From an uncultured Phocaeicola sp. (GTDB lineage: Bacteria > Bacteroidota > Bacteroidia > Bacteroidales > Bacteroidaceae): a DNA stretch of 64,000 nt. Positions 8,785-19,283 of the stretch are shown piece by piece. Under the pieces are notes generated by a model. The model had not been told where the DNA came from. It ran no database searches and worked only from the letters and a program-made list of their open reading frames with translations. Positions within the stretch are counted from its first letter, which is position 1. Each line of letters opens with the position of its first letter. The stretch is from assembly GCA_948956705.1 (NCBI GenBank), contig CARCZS010000004.1, positions 1-64,000 of the forward strand. Reading direction: 5' to 3'. A program made the translations under genes and the position numbers.

Positions 8785-11700
8785 TACTTATCTTCTTTGG
8801 CGGGAGAATCATTGTTTTTGCGTACATTCAGAGGAGCAATACCATAGAATGTTTTGAAACATTTGCTGAAGTATCTGGCCGAAGAGAACCCGAGTTGGTA
8901 GGAAATCTCCGTTACATTGAGATGAGGCGCATTGTTCAGTAAATGCATTGCTTCCTCCAATTTCAATTTGAGAGTAAACTCATTGGGAGTCAGTCCGGTA
9001 ATTTCTTTTAATTTCGTATATAGTTTGCTGCGTCCCATTCCAAGCTCAGAGGCGAGAAGGTTCATGTCGAACTCCGGATTCTCAAAGTTCTCTTTGATTA
9101 CTTGTATAGCCTTTTCCAACAGTTGGCGGTCATTTACATTAATGGTGTCCGGGGCCTCCTGTTTGTTGGCGATAGGCTGTTTGAGACGTTCCAGCATTTG
9201 TTGCCGGTTCTTGATGAGGTTGCTACAACGGGCTATGAGAATTTTCACATTAAAGGGCTTGGTGATATAATCGTCTGCCCCAAACATATATCCTTCTATT
9301 GTATATTGTTCGGACGCTTGTGCCGTGAGCAGTATGACAGGAATATAAGATAGTTCGATACTGTTTTTTATCTTATAACATAATTCCTTGCCCGACATTT
9401 CAGGCATCATCACATCACTGATAATGAGGCTGGGATGTACCTGATATGCCATTTGCAATCCTTCCTTGCCGTTCAGGGCGATGTGCACTTCATACATGGA
9501 TTCGAATATGCTCTTCAGTAAATCCAGCATTTCTTCATTATCTTCCACAATGAGGAGCACTGGTTTTCCGCTGTCTGTATCCGGTGTGGTGGGAGGAGTT
9601 TCTTCGATGGGCATCTCTGCTAGGTCGAGCAACTTGCCGGTGTCTCTGTTGTCATCCGTAGTCAGGCGGGTATGTGCAATGTCTTCAGGTGAAAAATGAG
9701 AGTTCCCTTTTAGCAGACAGATTGTGAACTCACTTCCTTGGCCCGGTTCGCTTTTCACATGAATACTTCCATGATGAAGGTCGATGATTCCTTTGGAGAG
9801 TGCCAGTCCGATGCCTGTGCCGAGCGTGAATTTGTTGGCGCCATTCTCCAGTTGGTAGAAACGTTCGAATATTTTGCTGACAGCTTCTTGTGGAATGCCG
9901 GAGCCATTGTCCTTTACACTGATATGAGCCTGTGTGTTTGTATTGCTGATGGTCACATTGATTTTACCTCCTTTTGGGGTATATTTAAAGGCGTTTGAAA
10001 TCAGATTGAATATGACTTTCTGCAGTTGTACCGGGTCAAACCATAGTTTGAGTTCTTGTTCCGGGCATTCAAACCGGTAATTGATTTGCTGGGTAGCCGC
10101 ATATTCATAAAAGGACATGTATATTTCTTTTACAAAAGGAATGATGTCTTTGTGTTCAATCCTCAGTTTCAGATATCCTTGCTCCTGTTTGCGGAAGTCC
10201 AGAAGTTCTGAAATGAGATCTCTCATGTGCCATGCGTTTTTATAGATGTGCAATATGCGGTTATAGATGGTCGGAGCAAGTTTATTTTGCTGCAATAACA
10301 CCTCAATCTGTCCGATAATCAGTGTGAGAGGAGTGCGGAACTCATGTGAGATGTTGGTAAAGAATCTCAGTTTGACCTGATTCAGTTCTTCTGTGCGTTC
10401 TTTTTCTTTGCGCTCAAATTGCAGTGAGGCCTGAAGCTGGGTTTGTTTAGTCTTGATATGGATAATGAGGTACATGATACCAATCAGACACAACACATAT
10501 ATCATAAACGCCCAGTAAGTGGCATAGAAAGGAGGAGCAATGTAGATGTTGAGGCTGATGCTGTGTGAACCCTGATGTTCGCGAACTATTAGCCGATACA
10601 TGCCCGGACTGAGGTTGGTGTAGGAAATAGACTGTGACTGGGTAGGAATCCAATGGTCGGAGAAACCTTCTAATTTGTATTCATAAATTATGTCTTCGTT
10701 CAACGTATAATTGGAGGAGCAGAACTCGAAGATTAGATTGTTCTGGTCGTGCGAAAGCCTGATTTCTTTTACCTGCGAGAGAGTTTGCGGGAGGATTCCG
10801 GTTTCGTCATCGGGCAGTACACGTGTGTTATGCACCCACAACTGATCAAAATAAATATGATAATCATGGTTGGTGTGGTAGAGCTGTTCTTCAAAAAAAG
10901 AAAGCATGCCGTTTACTCCGCCGATAAAGACTTCTCCATTTTGTGCGAAATAAATGCTTGAGCCCTGGCAATATCCCATTTGAAATAAATTGTATGTATG
11001 CTTGCTTTTACCGGTTTCGGAATCAAAGAGAGAGAAGCCTTTGCTGTGCAGAATCAACAGATGGTGGTAAATGGGAGATTCACAGATATAGTAGCAATAA
11101 TCGCTGGGCAATGCGTTATTGCCTAGTCCATATTGACAGAAGGAGTCACTATCGGGGATATATTTGAATAATCCTGAGCCGATAGTGCCGAAATAAATTT
11201 CGCCTTTGCTGTTTTCCATGATATTCACTATTCTGAATTTACCGATGGAGGAAGAATCTTGCGCGTTGGTGTAATAACGGTGAAGACTGTTGTCCGTCAT
11301 GTGGATGCGCAGAAGTCCTCCTTTTGAATCGGCCAGCCATAGTCTTTCTTTACTGTCGATAAGAAAGGTCTCAAACTGATAAGGGCGGGAGAGTTGCTCA
11401 TTGATATCTTCATTGCGGGTGAGGGGAGAGAACGTCTCTTGTTCGGGATTGAAAAGATAGACACCTGCCTGCGTCAGCATAATAAGCTTGTCTTTATAAG
11501 GCTGTATTTCATTGACGATATTTCCGGCTTGTGAAGTCGGGTTGTTTTGAAGGGGAGTCAGCGTGCGGAACTGTTTCCGAGCAATGTCGAAAATAGCGAG
11601 ACCGCCGGTATGCGTACCTATGTATAGTTTGTTTTTCTCTTTGGCATAATAGATACATTTCATATTGTTATGCGCCGTTCCGGGAAGTCCGTTGGCATGA

Positions 11701-12812
11701 TAAGAGAACTTCTCAAAGGTTTGAGTCGTTCGGTTGAAGAGATTCAGTCCTCCTCCTTCTGTACATATCCAAAGGTTTTCCTCCCCATCTTCTACCATCT
11801 TACCGACAAAAGGAAAACTTAAGAAATGGTTTCCTGTTGTCCCCGAGCCATAAAACCGGCACGTGTTGGTATCGGGGTTAAAGTAATTTACTCCGCCGAA
11901 ATAAGTTCCTATCCAAATCGTTCCTTGACGGTCTTTATATAGGCAGTTGATAGAGTTATGGCTGAGTCCATAGTCTATATTATCTTGATGAAGGTGGGCG
12001 GTCCATGTGTCGGAATCAGGGTCATAATGGTTCAGACCATTGAAAGTCCCTACCCAAATATGTCCATTGTTGTCTTCCTGAACCGTCCTTATCTGATTGT
12101 TGGACAATCGGTTGCTGTCTGTGTAATGTGTTCTCTCCTCCTGCGGATTGATGCGGTAAAGGCCGTCCTGCACAGTGCCGATCCACATATTTCGCCGGCT
12201 GTCTCTATAGATAGAAGAAATATGGGAAATGCCGGTGATGGTTTTAATTGTCTTATAGTCTTTGCGGGATATCAGTGAGACGCCTTGGCTGTGCCCCATC
12301 CAGATGTAATCCTGGTCTATAATCAATGAATTTCCGACATTGAATTTATACTCCAGAGTGGCTGCGTGATGCACCTTTCCGTCACTCTTCAGATAGTATT
12401 GCAATTCATTCCGGTGTCCAATCCATAACGTATCCTTATGGCAATACATGGTATGGACTGCATTGGGAAGGATGCAGGTAAACTTTTCTTTTTCTATATC
12501 GAACTTTATCAGGTCATAGATGGAACGGATATAGATGCTTCCGTTTTTGTCTCCGCAAATGGCACTGATTTCATTATGGGTAAGTCCATTGCTGTTTTGC
12601 GACGGGCGATAGATGTCTATCTTGTCACCATTATATCTGTTCAGTCCTTCACTGGAGCCAAACCACAATGTTCCTACCTCATCCTGATAGATGGAAAGCA
12701 CAGTGATTTGCGACAAACCGTCTTTTACATTAATATGCTTAAAGTGAATATGATTCCCATAGCAAAAGAAAGCACAACAGAAGATGAGGATACAGAATAC
12801 ATTTATTCTCAT
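8784..12812 (-). CDS. Hybrid two-component system regulator (HTCS) of PUL 1
   Basis: 1342 aa one-chain sensor-regulator. A signal peptide is followed by a periplasmic two-propeller sensor of Reg_prop repeats (about 25-680, e.g. DEVGTLWFGSSEGLNRY and NNGHIWVGTFNGLNHYDP) and a Y_Y_Y domain (about 690-755). One membrane helix lies at about 766-787. Cytoplasmic parts are HisKA (ISHEFRTPLTLI, phospho-acceptor His823), an ATPase with NLISNAFKYTPKGG and DNGSGIP, a receiver with ISDVMMPEMSG (phospho-acceptor Asp1133) and LLTA...TKPF, then an AraC-type HTH ending in AEGL-type ARYFSKCFKTFYGIAP. All catalytic motifs are present. HTCS proteins bind a glycan breakdown product in the periplasm and activate their susCD genes; this one is convergent with and adjacent to susC/susD, so it is the likely local regulator. 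Confidence 0.95.
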   Translation of the reverse strand: MRINVFCILIFCCAFFCYGNHIHFKHINVKDGLSQITVLSIYQDEVGTLWFGSSEGLNRYNGDKIDIYRPSQNSNGLTHNEISAICGDKNGSIYIRSIYDLIKFDIEKEKFTCILPNAVHTMYCHKDTLWIGHRNELQYYLKSDGKVHHAATLEYKFNVGNSLIIDQDYIWMGHSQGVSLISRKDYKTIKTITGISHISSIYRDSRRNMWIGTVQDGLYRINPQEERTHYTDSNRLSNNQIRTVQEDNNGHIWVGTFNGLNHYDPDSDTWTAHLHQDNIDYGLSHNSINCLYKDRQGTIWIGTYFGGVNYFNPDTNTCRFYGSGTTGNHFLSFPFVGKMVEDGEENLWICTEGGGLNLFNRTTQTFEKFSYHANGLPGTAHNNMKCIYYAKEKNKLYIGTHTGGLAIFDIARKQFRTLTPLQNNPTSQAGNIVNEIQPYKDKLIMLTQAGVYLFNPEQETFSPLTRNEDINEQLSRPYQFETFLIDSKERLWLADSKGGLLRIHMTDNSLHRYYTNAQDSSSIGKFRIVNIMENSKGEIYFGTIGSGLFKYIPDSDSFCQYGLGNNALPSDYCYYICESPIYHHLLILHSKGFSLFDSETGKSKHTYNLFQMGYCQGSSIYFAQNGEVFIGGVNGMLSFFEEQLYHTNHDYHIYFDQLWVHNTRVLPDDETGILPQTLSQVKEIRLSHDQNNLIFEFCSSNYTLNEDIIYEYKLEGFSDHWIPTQSQSISYTNLSPGMYRLIVREHQGSHSISLNIYIAPPFYATYWAFMIYVLCLIGIMYLIIHIKTKQTQLQASLQFERKEKERTEELNQVKLRFFTNISHEFRTPLTLIIGQIEVLLQQNKLAPTIYNRILHIYKNAWHMRDLISELLDFRKQEQGYLKLRIEHKDIIPFVKEIYMSFYEYAATQQINYRFECPEQELKLWFDPVQLQKVIFNLISNAFKYTPKGGKINVTISNTNTQAHISVKDNGSGIPQEAVSKIFERFYQLENGANKFTLGTGIGLALSKGIIDLHHGSIHVKSEPGQGSEFTICLLKGNSHFSPEDIAHTRLTTDDNRDTGKLLDLAEMPIEETPPTTPDTDSGKPVLLIVEDNEEMLDLLKSIFESMYEVHIALNGKEGLQMAYQVHPSLIISDVMMPEMSGKELCYKIKNSIELSYIPVILLTAQASEQYTIEGYMFGADDYITKPFNVKILIARCSNLIKNRQQMLERLKQPIANKQEAPDTINVNDRQLLEKAIQVIKENFENPEFDMNLLASELGMGRSKLYTKLKEITGLTPNEFTLKLKLEEAMHLLNNAPHLNVTEISYQLGFSSARYFSKCFKTFYGIAPLNVRKNNDSPAKEDK

Positions 12813-12843
12813 ATTAGATTTGTTTTAGGTCTTTTTAGCGGGA

Positions 12844-12851
12844 CAAATTTA
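12844..12851 (-). promoter_or_regulatory. Putative -7 box for the PUL 1 HTCS
   Basis: On the minus strand this reads TAAATTTG, matching TAnnTTTG, about 32 bases before the HTCS start. The nearest upstream TTTG is only 13 bases away rather than about 20, so the -33 box is unclear. Confidence 0.4.
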
Positions 12852-13320
12852 ATTATTAATTAATCAAAATAAAAACGATGAGAAATAAAAAGCTGCAAAT
12901 GCATCTAAAAGTTTATGGAAAGAAATGCGCTCAATCATTGTATAGACGGTTGCTGTCCTTGAATTGATAAGTATACCTGCCGAAAACAAATCGGTCAAAA
13001 CACTTTCTTGAAACAAACTTGTTCAATTCCTTGTGTCCAAAGCTTTGTAAATAATCAATGTGTGCAGGCATAGAATCGGCATTGCCGGAAGGCGATAGTA
13101 TGTCAGGTACAAACCGATGCAAGATTCCAACAGCATTTATACAGCGATGATGCAAGGGGGCCTATCAAAGTGCTATTGAAACCATATAATCCATTTTAAT
13201 GTCGTCATGCTCATAGTCTGAGAATTATAAAAAAATGTGTACTGTAATTACTATGCTTATTAAAAGTGTATTTTTTGTTAAAATCGTTTTCGCTTACCTG
13301 TATTTTTAATATATTTCTTT
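12852..13320. other. Intergenic stretch between the two divergent HTCS genes
   Basis: The gap between the two start codons is 617 bases. The part around 12930-13160 is richer in G+C than its edges and holds an open minus-strand frame of 74 codons (12931-13155) with no ribosome site and no family that I recognise. It may be a decayed gene remnant. No RNA gene is seen. Confidence 0.4.
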
Positions 13321-13328
13321 TATTTTTG
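13321..13328 (+). promoter_or_regulatory. Putative -7 box for the second HTCS
   Basis: TATTTTTG fits TAnnTTTG and would give a leader of about 95 bases before the start at 13430. No convincing -33 box is visible. Confidence 0.35.
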
Positions 13329-13429
13329 TGTATTAATTTAACGTAACATAAAGTAGTATATTATTGGAATTCCTGATATTCTCCAAGAATCAGGATGTTC
13401 CTTTTTTAATGAAAAGCACATGAACTTCA

Positions 13430-16400
13430 ATGAAAAGTAGAAAAAGTTACTATTTAAGAAATGCATTGCTTACATTTTTTATATTTGCGTTTTTTACCCA
13501 AGTATGCGATGCACAGACGTATAAGTACATAGGAATGGAAGATGGTTTGGGTAGCCAGAAAGTTTATCGCATTTTGCAGGATTCTTTAGGATACATGTGG
13601 TTTCTCACCCAAGAAGGCCCTAACCGGTATGACGGAAAGGAAATAAAACACTATGAACTGACAGACCAAGGAAAGAAATTTAACATACAAAGTTGTTTGA
13701 ATTGGCTTTATATGGCAGAGGGCGGGATATTGTGGGGGATAAGTCAGAAAGGGCGTATTTTCCGTTATGATCCGGATTATAACCGTTTTGAGTTGGTCTA
13801 TACACCTCCGCTGTCTAAAAAAGGAAATGTCTTGCCTAACATCACTTATGGATATATGGATTGCACCGGATATGTGTGGCTGTGCGGTAAAGAGCAAATA
13901 ATCCTGTTTGACACCCACACTGGAAATGTTTTGCAGCCGTCTTGCAACATAGCCAGTAACATTACCGCTGTTGAACAGACGGGACCTGATGACTTTTTTA
14001 TAGGTACTGAATCCGGCTTGTACCGGGCAAAATTGGAGAAACATCCTTTATCACTTTCGTGTATGCCCGCGTATAATCTTCGGGTAACAATAAGCGAACT
14101 GTTCTTTTCTGCCGACCTGAACAAACTTTTCATAGGAACCTCCAAGCAGGGAGTTTGGATTTTCAGCCCCGACAGTCCATCAGGCATACATTCGGATGAA
14201 ACTTTCGGTGATGTAAACATTACGCGGATTGTACCTTTTAACAAGAACGAGGTGCTGATAGCCACTGATGGGAAGGGTATTTACCGTATGGATGTAGACT
14301 CATGCCGTGCAGTTCCCTATATAGTAGCCGATTACACCGCTCATTACGGCATGAATGACAATAACATCAACGATATATATGTGGATGCGAAAGCACGTAT
14401 CTGGATTGCAAATTATTTTAATGGGATAACTGTTTGTGACAACCGTTACGGGGGATACCTCTGGACTCGACATTCAATCGGCAACCGTCAGTCACTGGTG
14501 AACAATCAGGTGCATGATGTAATTGAGGACAGTGAGGGCGACCTTTGGTTTGGTACCAGCAACGGTATAAGCTTATATAAAACAAAAACTGGGGAATGGC
14601 ATTCCTTTTTCAGTACCTTCGACAAGGAATCCGGGGATAAAAATCATATTTTCCTTACCTTATGCGAGGGTTCTCCCGGTATTATTCTGGCAGGCGGTTT
14701 TACCTCCGGAATTTATCAGATAAATAAGCGTACCCTTAAAGTCGACTACATCTCCTCTTCGGCTTTTTTCCATCTGGACTTACGTCCGGACCAATATATC
14801 AGGGATATCCGGAAAGACTCGGATGGGAACATCTGGTCCGGAGGTTTCTATAACCTGAAATGTTTTGATATTAAAAGAGGGAGGTCACGTTTGTATCCGG
14901 GCCTAAGTTCCATTAACTGCATCCAAGAAAAGGACCGCTCATCAATATGGGTCGGTACTTCCAGAGGCTTATATCTGTTGGATAAGGAGTCGGGAAATAG
15001 CCGTAACATAGACCTGCCTGTAGAATCCGCACATGTTTGCGCATTATATCAGGCAGAAAACGGTGTATTGTATATAGGAACCGAAGGTGCCGGGCTGCTA
15101 CTCTACGATCCCGGTGCAAATGCATTCGCCCAATATCATAAAGAAAATTGCGCGCTTATTTCCAATAATATCCATACCATCCTGCCTAAGCCCAATGGGG
15201 ATATGCTGCTTTGTACAGAAAATGGGATTGTCCATTTTTCTCCTCAGAACATGTCTTTTAGTAACTGGACCCGTGAACAGGGGCTTATGAGCGTCTGCTT
15301 CAACCCCGGTGCCGGCATCTTGCGCAGTGACGGACGTTTCATACTGGGCAGCAATGATGGTGTTATCGGCTTCCCGGCCGATATAAAGATTCCTCGTCCC
15401 TCTTTTTCGCCGATTCTGCTTAGTGACTTAATAATATCTTATCAGACAGTATACCCGGGGGAGGACGGCTCACCGTTGCAGGCAAGCTTAAATGATACTC
15501 GTGAGCTGAAACTCAAGTATGGACAAAATACATTTTCCCTGCAAGCCTTCTCCATTAATTACGACTATCCTTCCAATGTACTTTATTCATGGAAACTGGA
15601 AGGGTTTCATAAGGAATGGAGTACGCCGTCTTCCAATGGGCTGATTCGTTTTACCAATCTTCCAGCAGGAAAATATACACTTCATATACGTTCGGTTTCT
15701 AATGAGGAAAAATATAAAAGTTATGGACAACGCAGCCTTTCGATTATCATCTCCCCTCCTGTATGGGCCAGTCCTTGGGCCATGGTCGGTTATGTGGTAC
15801 TGTTCATTCTGGCATGCACCATTCTGTTTCGTATAATGGCTTTGAGGAAACAAAAAAAGATATCCGATGAAAAGACACGTTTCTTTATCAATACAGCCCA
15901 TGATATACGTACGCCCTTGACTTTGATAAAGGCACCGTTGGAAGAATTGAATAACAGGGACTTGGTCAATAAAGAAGGAAAGAAACATGTAGGGATGGCC
16001 CTGAGGAATGTGGACGTGCTTTTGCGTCTTGTGACCAATCTTATCAATTTTGAACGGATTGACACTTATTCGTCACATCTGTATATCGCCGAATATGAAT
16101 TGGGGGCATATATATCCGGTATTTGTGACACTTTCCGTTCATACGCAAAAGTCAAGCACATCCAATTGGTATGCGAAAGTAGCTGTAATTACTTAAATGT
16201 GTGGTTTGACAGAGACAAAATGGACTCTATTCTGAAGAATATCCTTTCAAATGCTCTGAAGTATACTCCGGAAAATGGAAGCATACACGTTAGAGCGTCA
16301 GAATGTGGAGAGAACTGGTGTATCGAAGTAAGGGATACGGGAATCGGGATTCCCCATAATGAACAAAAAAGCCTTTTCCGTACCTATTTCAGGGGCAGTA

Positions 16401-17437
16401 ACGCCATCAACCTAAAAGTAAGTGGCAGTGGCATAGGGTTGATGTTGGTGCATAGGCTTGTACGTTTGCATGGCGGAAATATATCAATAGAAAGCGGTGT
16501 AGGACAAGGCACGTGTATAAAGCTCCTTTTCCGTAAAGGGAACGCTCATTTCAAGAAAGCCAGTATTACAGCCCACCCTCAGGAACAAACCATAAGTATG
16601 CCTGAAATTAATACGGCATTCTCGTTGAGCACAGCCAACACTTCTGACTGTAATTTGTCTAGGCGCATCCTTATAGTAGAGGACAACGATGACTTGCGTA
16701 TCTATCTGGTTAATACTTTGGGACAAGATTATAAGGTTCAGTCTTGTAGGAACGGAAACGAGGCGCTTGATATTTTATCTGAATTCAATCCTGATCTGGT
16801 ACTTTCGGATATTATGATGCCAGAGTTGGCGGGAGATGAACTGTGTGCCGCTATCAAGGGGAATATCGAGACTTCACATATTCCAGTACTGTTGCTGACC
16901 GCTTTAGGTGATGAAAAGAATATTCTGGAAGGCTTGAAGGTCGGTGCCGATGACTATATAACAAAACCATTCAGTGTAGGTATACTTAAAGCAAGCATTA
17001 ATCGTTTGATTGCCAACCGCCTCCTGCTTCGTAAAAAATACGGCAGTGCTGATTTTGATAATGAACAATGGCCCAAAGGCTGCAAGGATACGCTGGACTG
17101 GAAATTCATTTCTTCCGTCAGGAAAAACATAGAGAAAAACATGACCAATCCAAATTTTACGGTAGATACTTTGTGTGCACTACATAACATGAGCCGTAGC
17201 AGTTTCTATAACAAACTGAAAAGTTTGACAGATGGTTCACCCACAGATTATATTCGTTTGATACGTATGCAACGTGCGGAGCAATTATTGCGGGAAGGAG
17301 AATATTCTATTACCGAAATAGCAGAAATGACTGGATTTTGTGACGCTAAATACTTCAGGGAAGTGTTCCGGAAACATTTTGGAGTTAGTCCGAGTGAATA
17401 CAAAGTAAAAAGAGAGCAATCAGACAGACGGCCTTGA
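13430..17437 (+). CDS. Hybrid two-component system regulator, not next to susC/D
   Basis: 1335 aa with the full HTCS order: signal peptide, Reg_prop propellers (about 30-660, e.g. YVDAKARIWIANYFNGITV and SEGDLWFGTSNGISLY), Y_Y_Y domain (about 680-760), one membrane helix (about 785-803, MVGYVVLFILACTILF), HisKA with AHDIRTPLTLI (His824), ATPase with NILSNALKYTPENG and DTGIGIP, receiver with LSDIMMPELAG (Asp1127), and a C-terminal AraC HTH (DAKYFREVFRKHFGVSPSEY). The H-box has AHD instead of the usual SHE, as in many active HTCS proteins. It is transcribed away from PUL 1 and is followed 275 bases later by a DASS-family transporter, not by susC/D. Its target is therefore not obvious: the transporter, PUL 1, or a distant locus. 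Confidence 0.93.
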   Translation: MKSRKSYYLRNALLTFFIFAFFTQVCDAQTYKYIGMEDGLGSQKVYRILQDSLGYMWFLTQEGPNRYDGKEIKHYELTDQGKKFNIQSCLNWLYMAEGGILWGISQKGRIFRYDPDYNRFELVYTPPLSKKGNVLPNITYGYMDCTGYVWLCGKEQIILFDTHTGNVLQPSCNIASNITAVEQTGPDDFFIGTESGLYRAKLEKHPLSLSCMPAYNLRVTISELFFSADLNKLFIGTSKQGVWIFSPDSPSGIHSDETFGDVNITRIVPFNKNEVLIATDGKGIYRMDVDSCRAVPYIVADYTAHYGMNDNNINDIYVDAKARIWIANYFNGITVCDNRYGGYLWTRHSIGNRQSLVNNQVHDVIEDSEGDLWFGTSNGISLYKTKTGEWHSFFSTFDKESGDKNHIFLTLCEGSPGIILAGGFTSGIYQINKRTLKVDYISSSAFFHLDLRPDQYIRDIRKDSDGNIWSGGFYNLKCFDIKRGRSRLYPGLSSINCIQEKDRSSIWVGTSRGLYLLDKESGNSRNIDLPVESAHVCALYQAENGVLYIGTEGAGLLLYDPGANAFAQYHKENCALISNNIHTILPKPNGDMLLCTENGIVHFSPQNMSFSNWTREQGLMSVCFNPGAGILRSDGRFILGSNDGVIGFPADIKIPRPSFSPILLSDLIISYQTVYPGEDGSPLQASLNDTRELKLKYGQNTFSLQAFSINYDYPSNVLYSWKLEGFHKEWSTPSSNGLIRFTNLPAGKYTLHIRSVSNEEKYKSYGQRSLSIIISPPVWASPWAMVGYVVLFILACTILFRIMALRKQKKISDEKTRFFINTAHDIRTPLTLIKAPLEELNNRDLVNKEGKKHVGMALRNVDVLLRLVTNLINFERIDTYSSHLYIAEYELGAYISGICDTFRSYAKVKHIQLVCESSCNYLNVWFDRDKMDSILKNILSNALKYTPENGSIHVRASECGENWCIEVRDTGIGIPHNEQKSLFRTYFRGSNAINLKVSGSGIGLMLVHRLVRLHGGNISIESGVGQGTCIKLLFRKGNAHFKKASITAHPQEQTISMPEINTAFSLSTANTSDCNLSRRILIVEDNDDLRIYLVNTLGQDYKVQSCRNGNEALDILSEFNPDLVLSDIMMPELAGDELCAAIKGNIETSHIPVLLLTALGDEKNILEGLKVGADDYITKPFSVGILKASINRLIANRLLLRKKYGSADFDNEQWPKGCKDTLDWKFISSVRKNIEKNMTNPNFTVDTLCALHNMSRSSFYNKLKSLTDGSPTDYIRLIRMQRAEQLLREGEYSITEIAEMTGFCDAKYFREVFRKHFGVSPSEYKVKREQSDRRP

Positions 17438-17678
17438 AAAAGTAAAAACGATATTTTGATTGATGCTAGGCTGCATCTCTTTTAAAGAATATTCATTAAA
17501 GGTGTTTTGGGTATATGAAGAAAAATCGATATTTCTCTATTCGTTTACCGGTATTTCTCGGTTTGTAAATTATGAGATTGTTTTAAAATGCCATACTGTT
17601 TAGTCTGATTGGGCCTTCCATATACAGTTGACAGTATTTAACATTGGCGTAGCCGTAGGTTATATCAGGATAATATAT

Positions 17679-17686
17679 TACCTTTG
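17679..17686 (+). promoter_or_regulatory. Putative -7 box for the DASS transporter
   Basis: TACCTTTG fits TAnnTTTG and lies 26 bases before the start codon at 17713. The -33 region is not recognisable. Confidence 0.45.
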
Positions 17687-17712
17687 TCCTTAAATTTGTT
17701 AATTCTAATACT

Positions 17713-19227
17713 ATGTACAAAATTTTCCGTGGCTTCCAATTGGTCGAAGCCTATCAAGATTTGAAGAAAGCCAAACGGTTGGCTGAAAAAAGAAATGTAA
17801 GCAGAGGCATAAAGTTGGCTGTTGCCATAACTGTTGCCCTTATACTATGGTGTTTGCCCATTAGCACATTTGGAATAGAAGGGCTGACAGTCATAGAACA
17901 GAGGTTAATCTCTATTTTTGTTTTTGCCACTTTGATGTGGGTGTTCGAGGCTGTTCCAGCGTGGACTACTTCCGTATTGATTGTTGTCTTGCTGTTGTTG
18001 ACAGTATCCGACAGTAGTCTGTGTTTTTTTATTCAGGGTATCCCTATGGAAGAGTTGGGTCGTACGGTGAAGTATAAGTCTATCATGCACTGTTTTGCCG
18101 ATCCTATCATCATGCTGTTTATCGGTGGGTTCATTCTGGCTATTGCTGCTACTAAAAGCGGATTGGATGTATTGTTGGCACGAGTCATGTTAAAGCCCTT
18201 CGGTACTCAGTCCCGTTATGTCCTGTTGGGCTTTATTATGGTAACGGCCGTCTTTTCCATGTTTCTCAGTAATACAGCCACTGCTGCCATGATGCTTACA
18301 TTCCTGACTCCGGTTTTGAAGTCTCTGCCGGCAGACGGAAAAGGGAAAATCGGTTTGGCCATGGCAATTCCCGTAGCTGCCAATATCGGTGGTATGGGAA
18401 CTCCTATCGGAACTCCTCCTAACGCTATAGCCTTGAAATACCTGAATGACCCTGAAGGATTGAACTTGAACATCGGTTTTGGTGAATGGATGGGATTTAT
18501 GATGCCTTATACTGTCGTTGTATTGTTCATATCTTGGCTTATCCTGTTACGTCTGTTTCCTTTCAAACAGAAGACAATTGAATTGCAAATAAGCGGAGAG
18601 GCAAAAAAAGACTGGCGTTCTATTTTGGTATATATAACTTTTGCTGTTACAGTGTTGCTGTGGATGTCCGACAAGTTCACCGGAGTAAATTCCAATGTGG
18701 TGGCCATGATTCCTGTCGCTGTCTTTTGCGTCACGGGAATTATTACCAAACGTGACCTGGAAGAAATCAGTTGGAGTGTGCTTTGGATGGTAGCCGGAGG
18801 ATTTGCGCTGGGCGTTGCGCTGCAGGAGACAGGGCTTGCGCAGCACATGATTGAATCCATTCCATTCAATACCTGGCCTCCTGTACTGATGATTGTCGGT
18901 TCGGGATTAATTTGCTATGCCATGGCCAATTTCATTTCGCATACAGCTACCGCTGCTTTGCTGGTTCCTATTCTTGCCATAGCCGGTATTAGTATGCGTG
19001 AGAACCTTTCTGCTTTGGGCGGTGTGGAAACTTTGCTGATAGGAGTGGCTGTCGGTTCTTCCCTTGCTATGGTTCTTCCCATTTCTACTCCTCCGAATGC
19101 CTTGGCACATGCAACAGGCATGATTCAGCAAAAGGATATGGAGAAGGTCGGATTGATAATGGGAGCTATCGGACTGGTTTTGGGATATGCGATGTTGATA
19201 GTCCTTGGTTCTAACGGACTTTTGTGA
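17713..19227 (+). CDS. DASS/SLC13-family sodium:anion symporter
   Basis: 504 aa, multi-spanning inner-membrane protein. After a charged N-terminal segment of about 35 residues there are about 11-12 hydrophobic helices. The two substrate/sodium-binding hairpins typical of the divalent anion:Na+ symporter family are visible as LSNTATAAMMLTFLTP with GTPIGTPPNAIALKYL, and the second copy ISHTATAALLVPI with ISTPPNALAHATG. Family members carry sulfate or C4-dicarboxylates; substrate cannot be read from sequence. It has its own likely promoter and terminator. If the neighbouring PUL handles sulfated uronate glycans, sulfate transport would make sense, but this is only inference from position. Confidence 0.9.
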   Translation: MYKIFRGFQLVEAYQDLKKAKRLAEKRNVSRGIKLAVAITVALILWCLPISTFGIEGLTVIEQRLISIFVFATLMWVFEAVPAWTTSVLIVVLLLLTVSDSSLCFFIQGIPMEELGRTVKYKSIMHCFADPIIMLFIGGFILAIAATKSGLDVLLARVMLKPFGTQSRYVLLGFIMVTAVFSMFLSNTATAAMMLTFLTPVLKSLPADGKGKIGLAMAIPVAANIGGMGTPIGTPPNAIALKYLNDPEGLNLNIGFGEWMGFMMPYTVVVLFISWLILLRLFPFKQKTIELQISGEAKKDWRSILVYITFAVTVLLWMSDKFTGVNSNVVAMIPVAVFCVTGIITKRDLEEISWSVLWMVAGGFALGVALQETGLAQHMIESIPFNTWPPVLMIVGSGLICYAMANFISHTATAALLVPILAIAGISMRENLSALGGVETLLIGVAVGSSLAMVLPISTPPNALAHATGMIQQKDMEKVGLIMGAIGLVLGYAMLIVLGSNGLL

Positions 19228-19246
19228 TTCAGGTTATGAATATCGG

Positions 19247-19283
19247 AAAAGCGGTTGTCGTTTGAAAGGCAACCGCTTTTTAT
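19247..19283 (+). terminator. Terminator after DASS transporter
   Basis: Inverted repeat aaaagcggttg / caaccgctttt followed by T residues. The A run on the other arm means it could also stop the pilus operon arriving on the minus strand. Confidence 0.85.

Noticed and set aside
12931..13155. Minus-strand 74-codon frame between the HTCS genes
   Set aside because: No ribosome site, no recognisable family, and it lies in a region that otherwise looks non-coding.
8784..17437. The two HTCS genes as a recent tandem duplication
   Set aside because: They share domain order only; visible motifs (ISHEFRTPL versus AHDIRTPL) and sensor repeats differ throughout.
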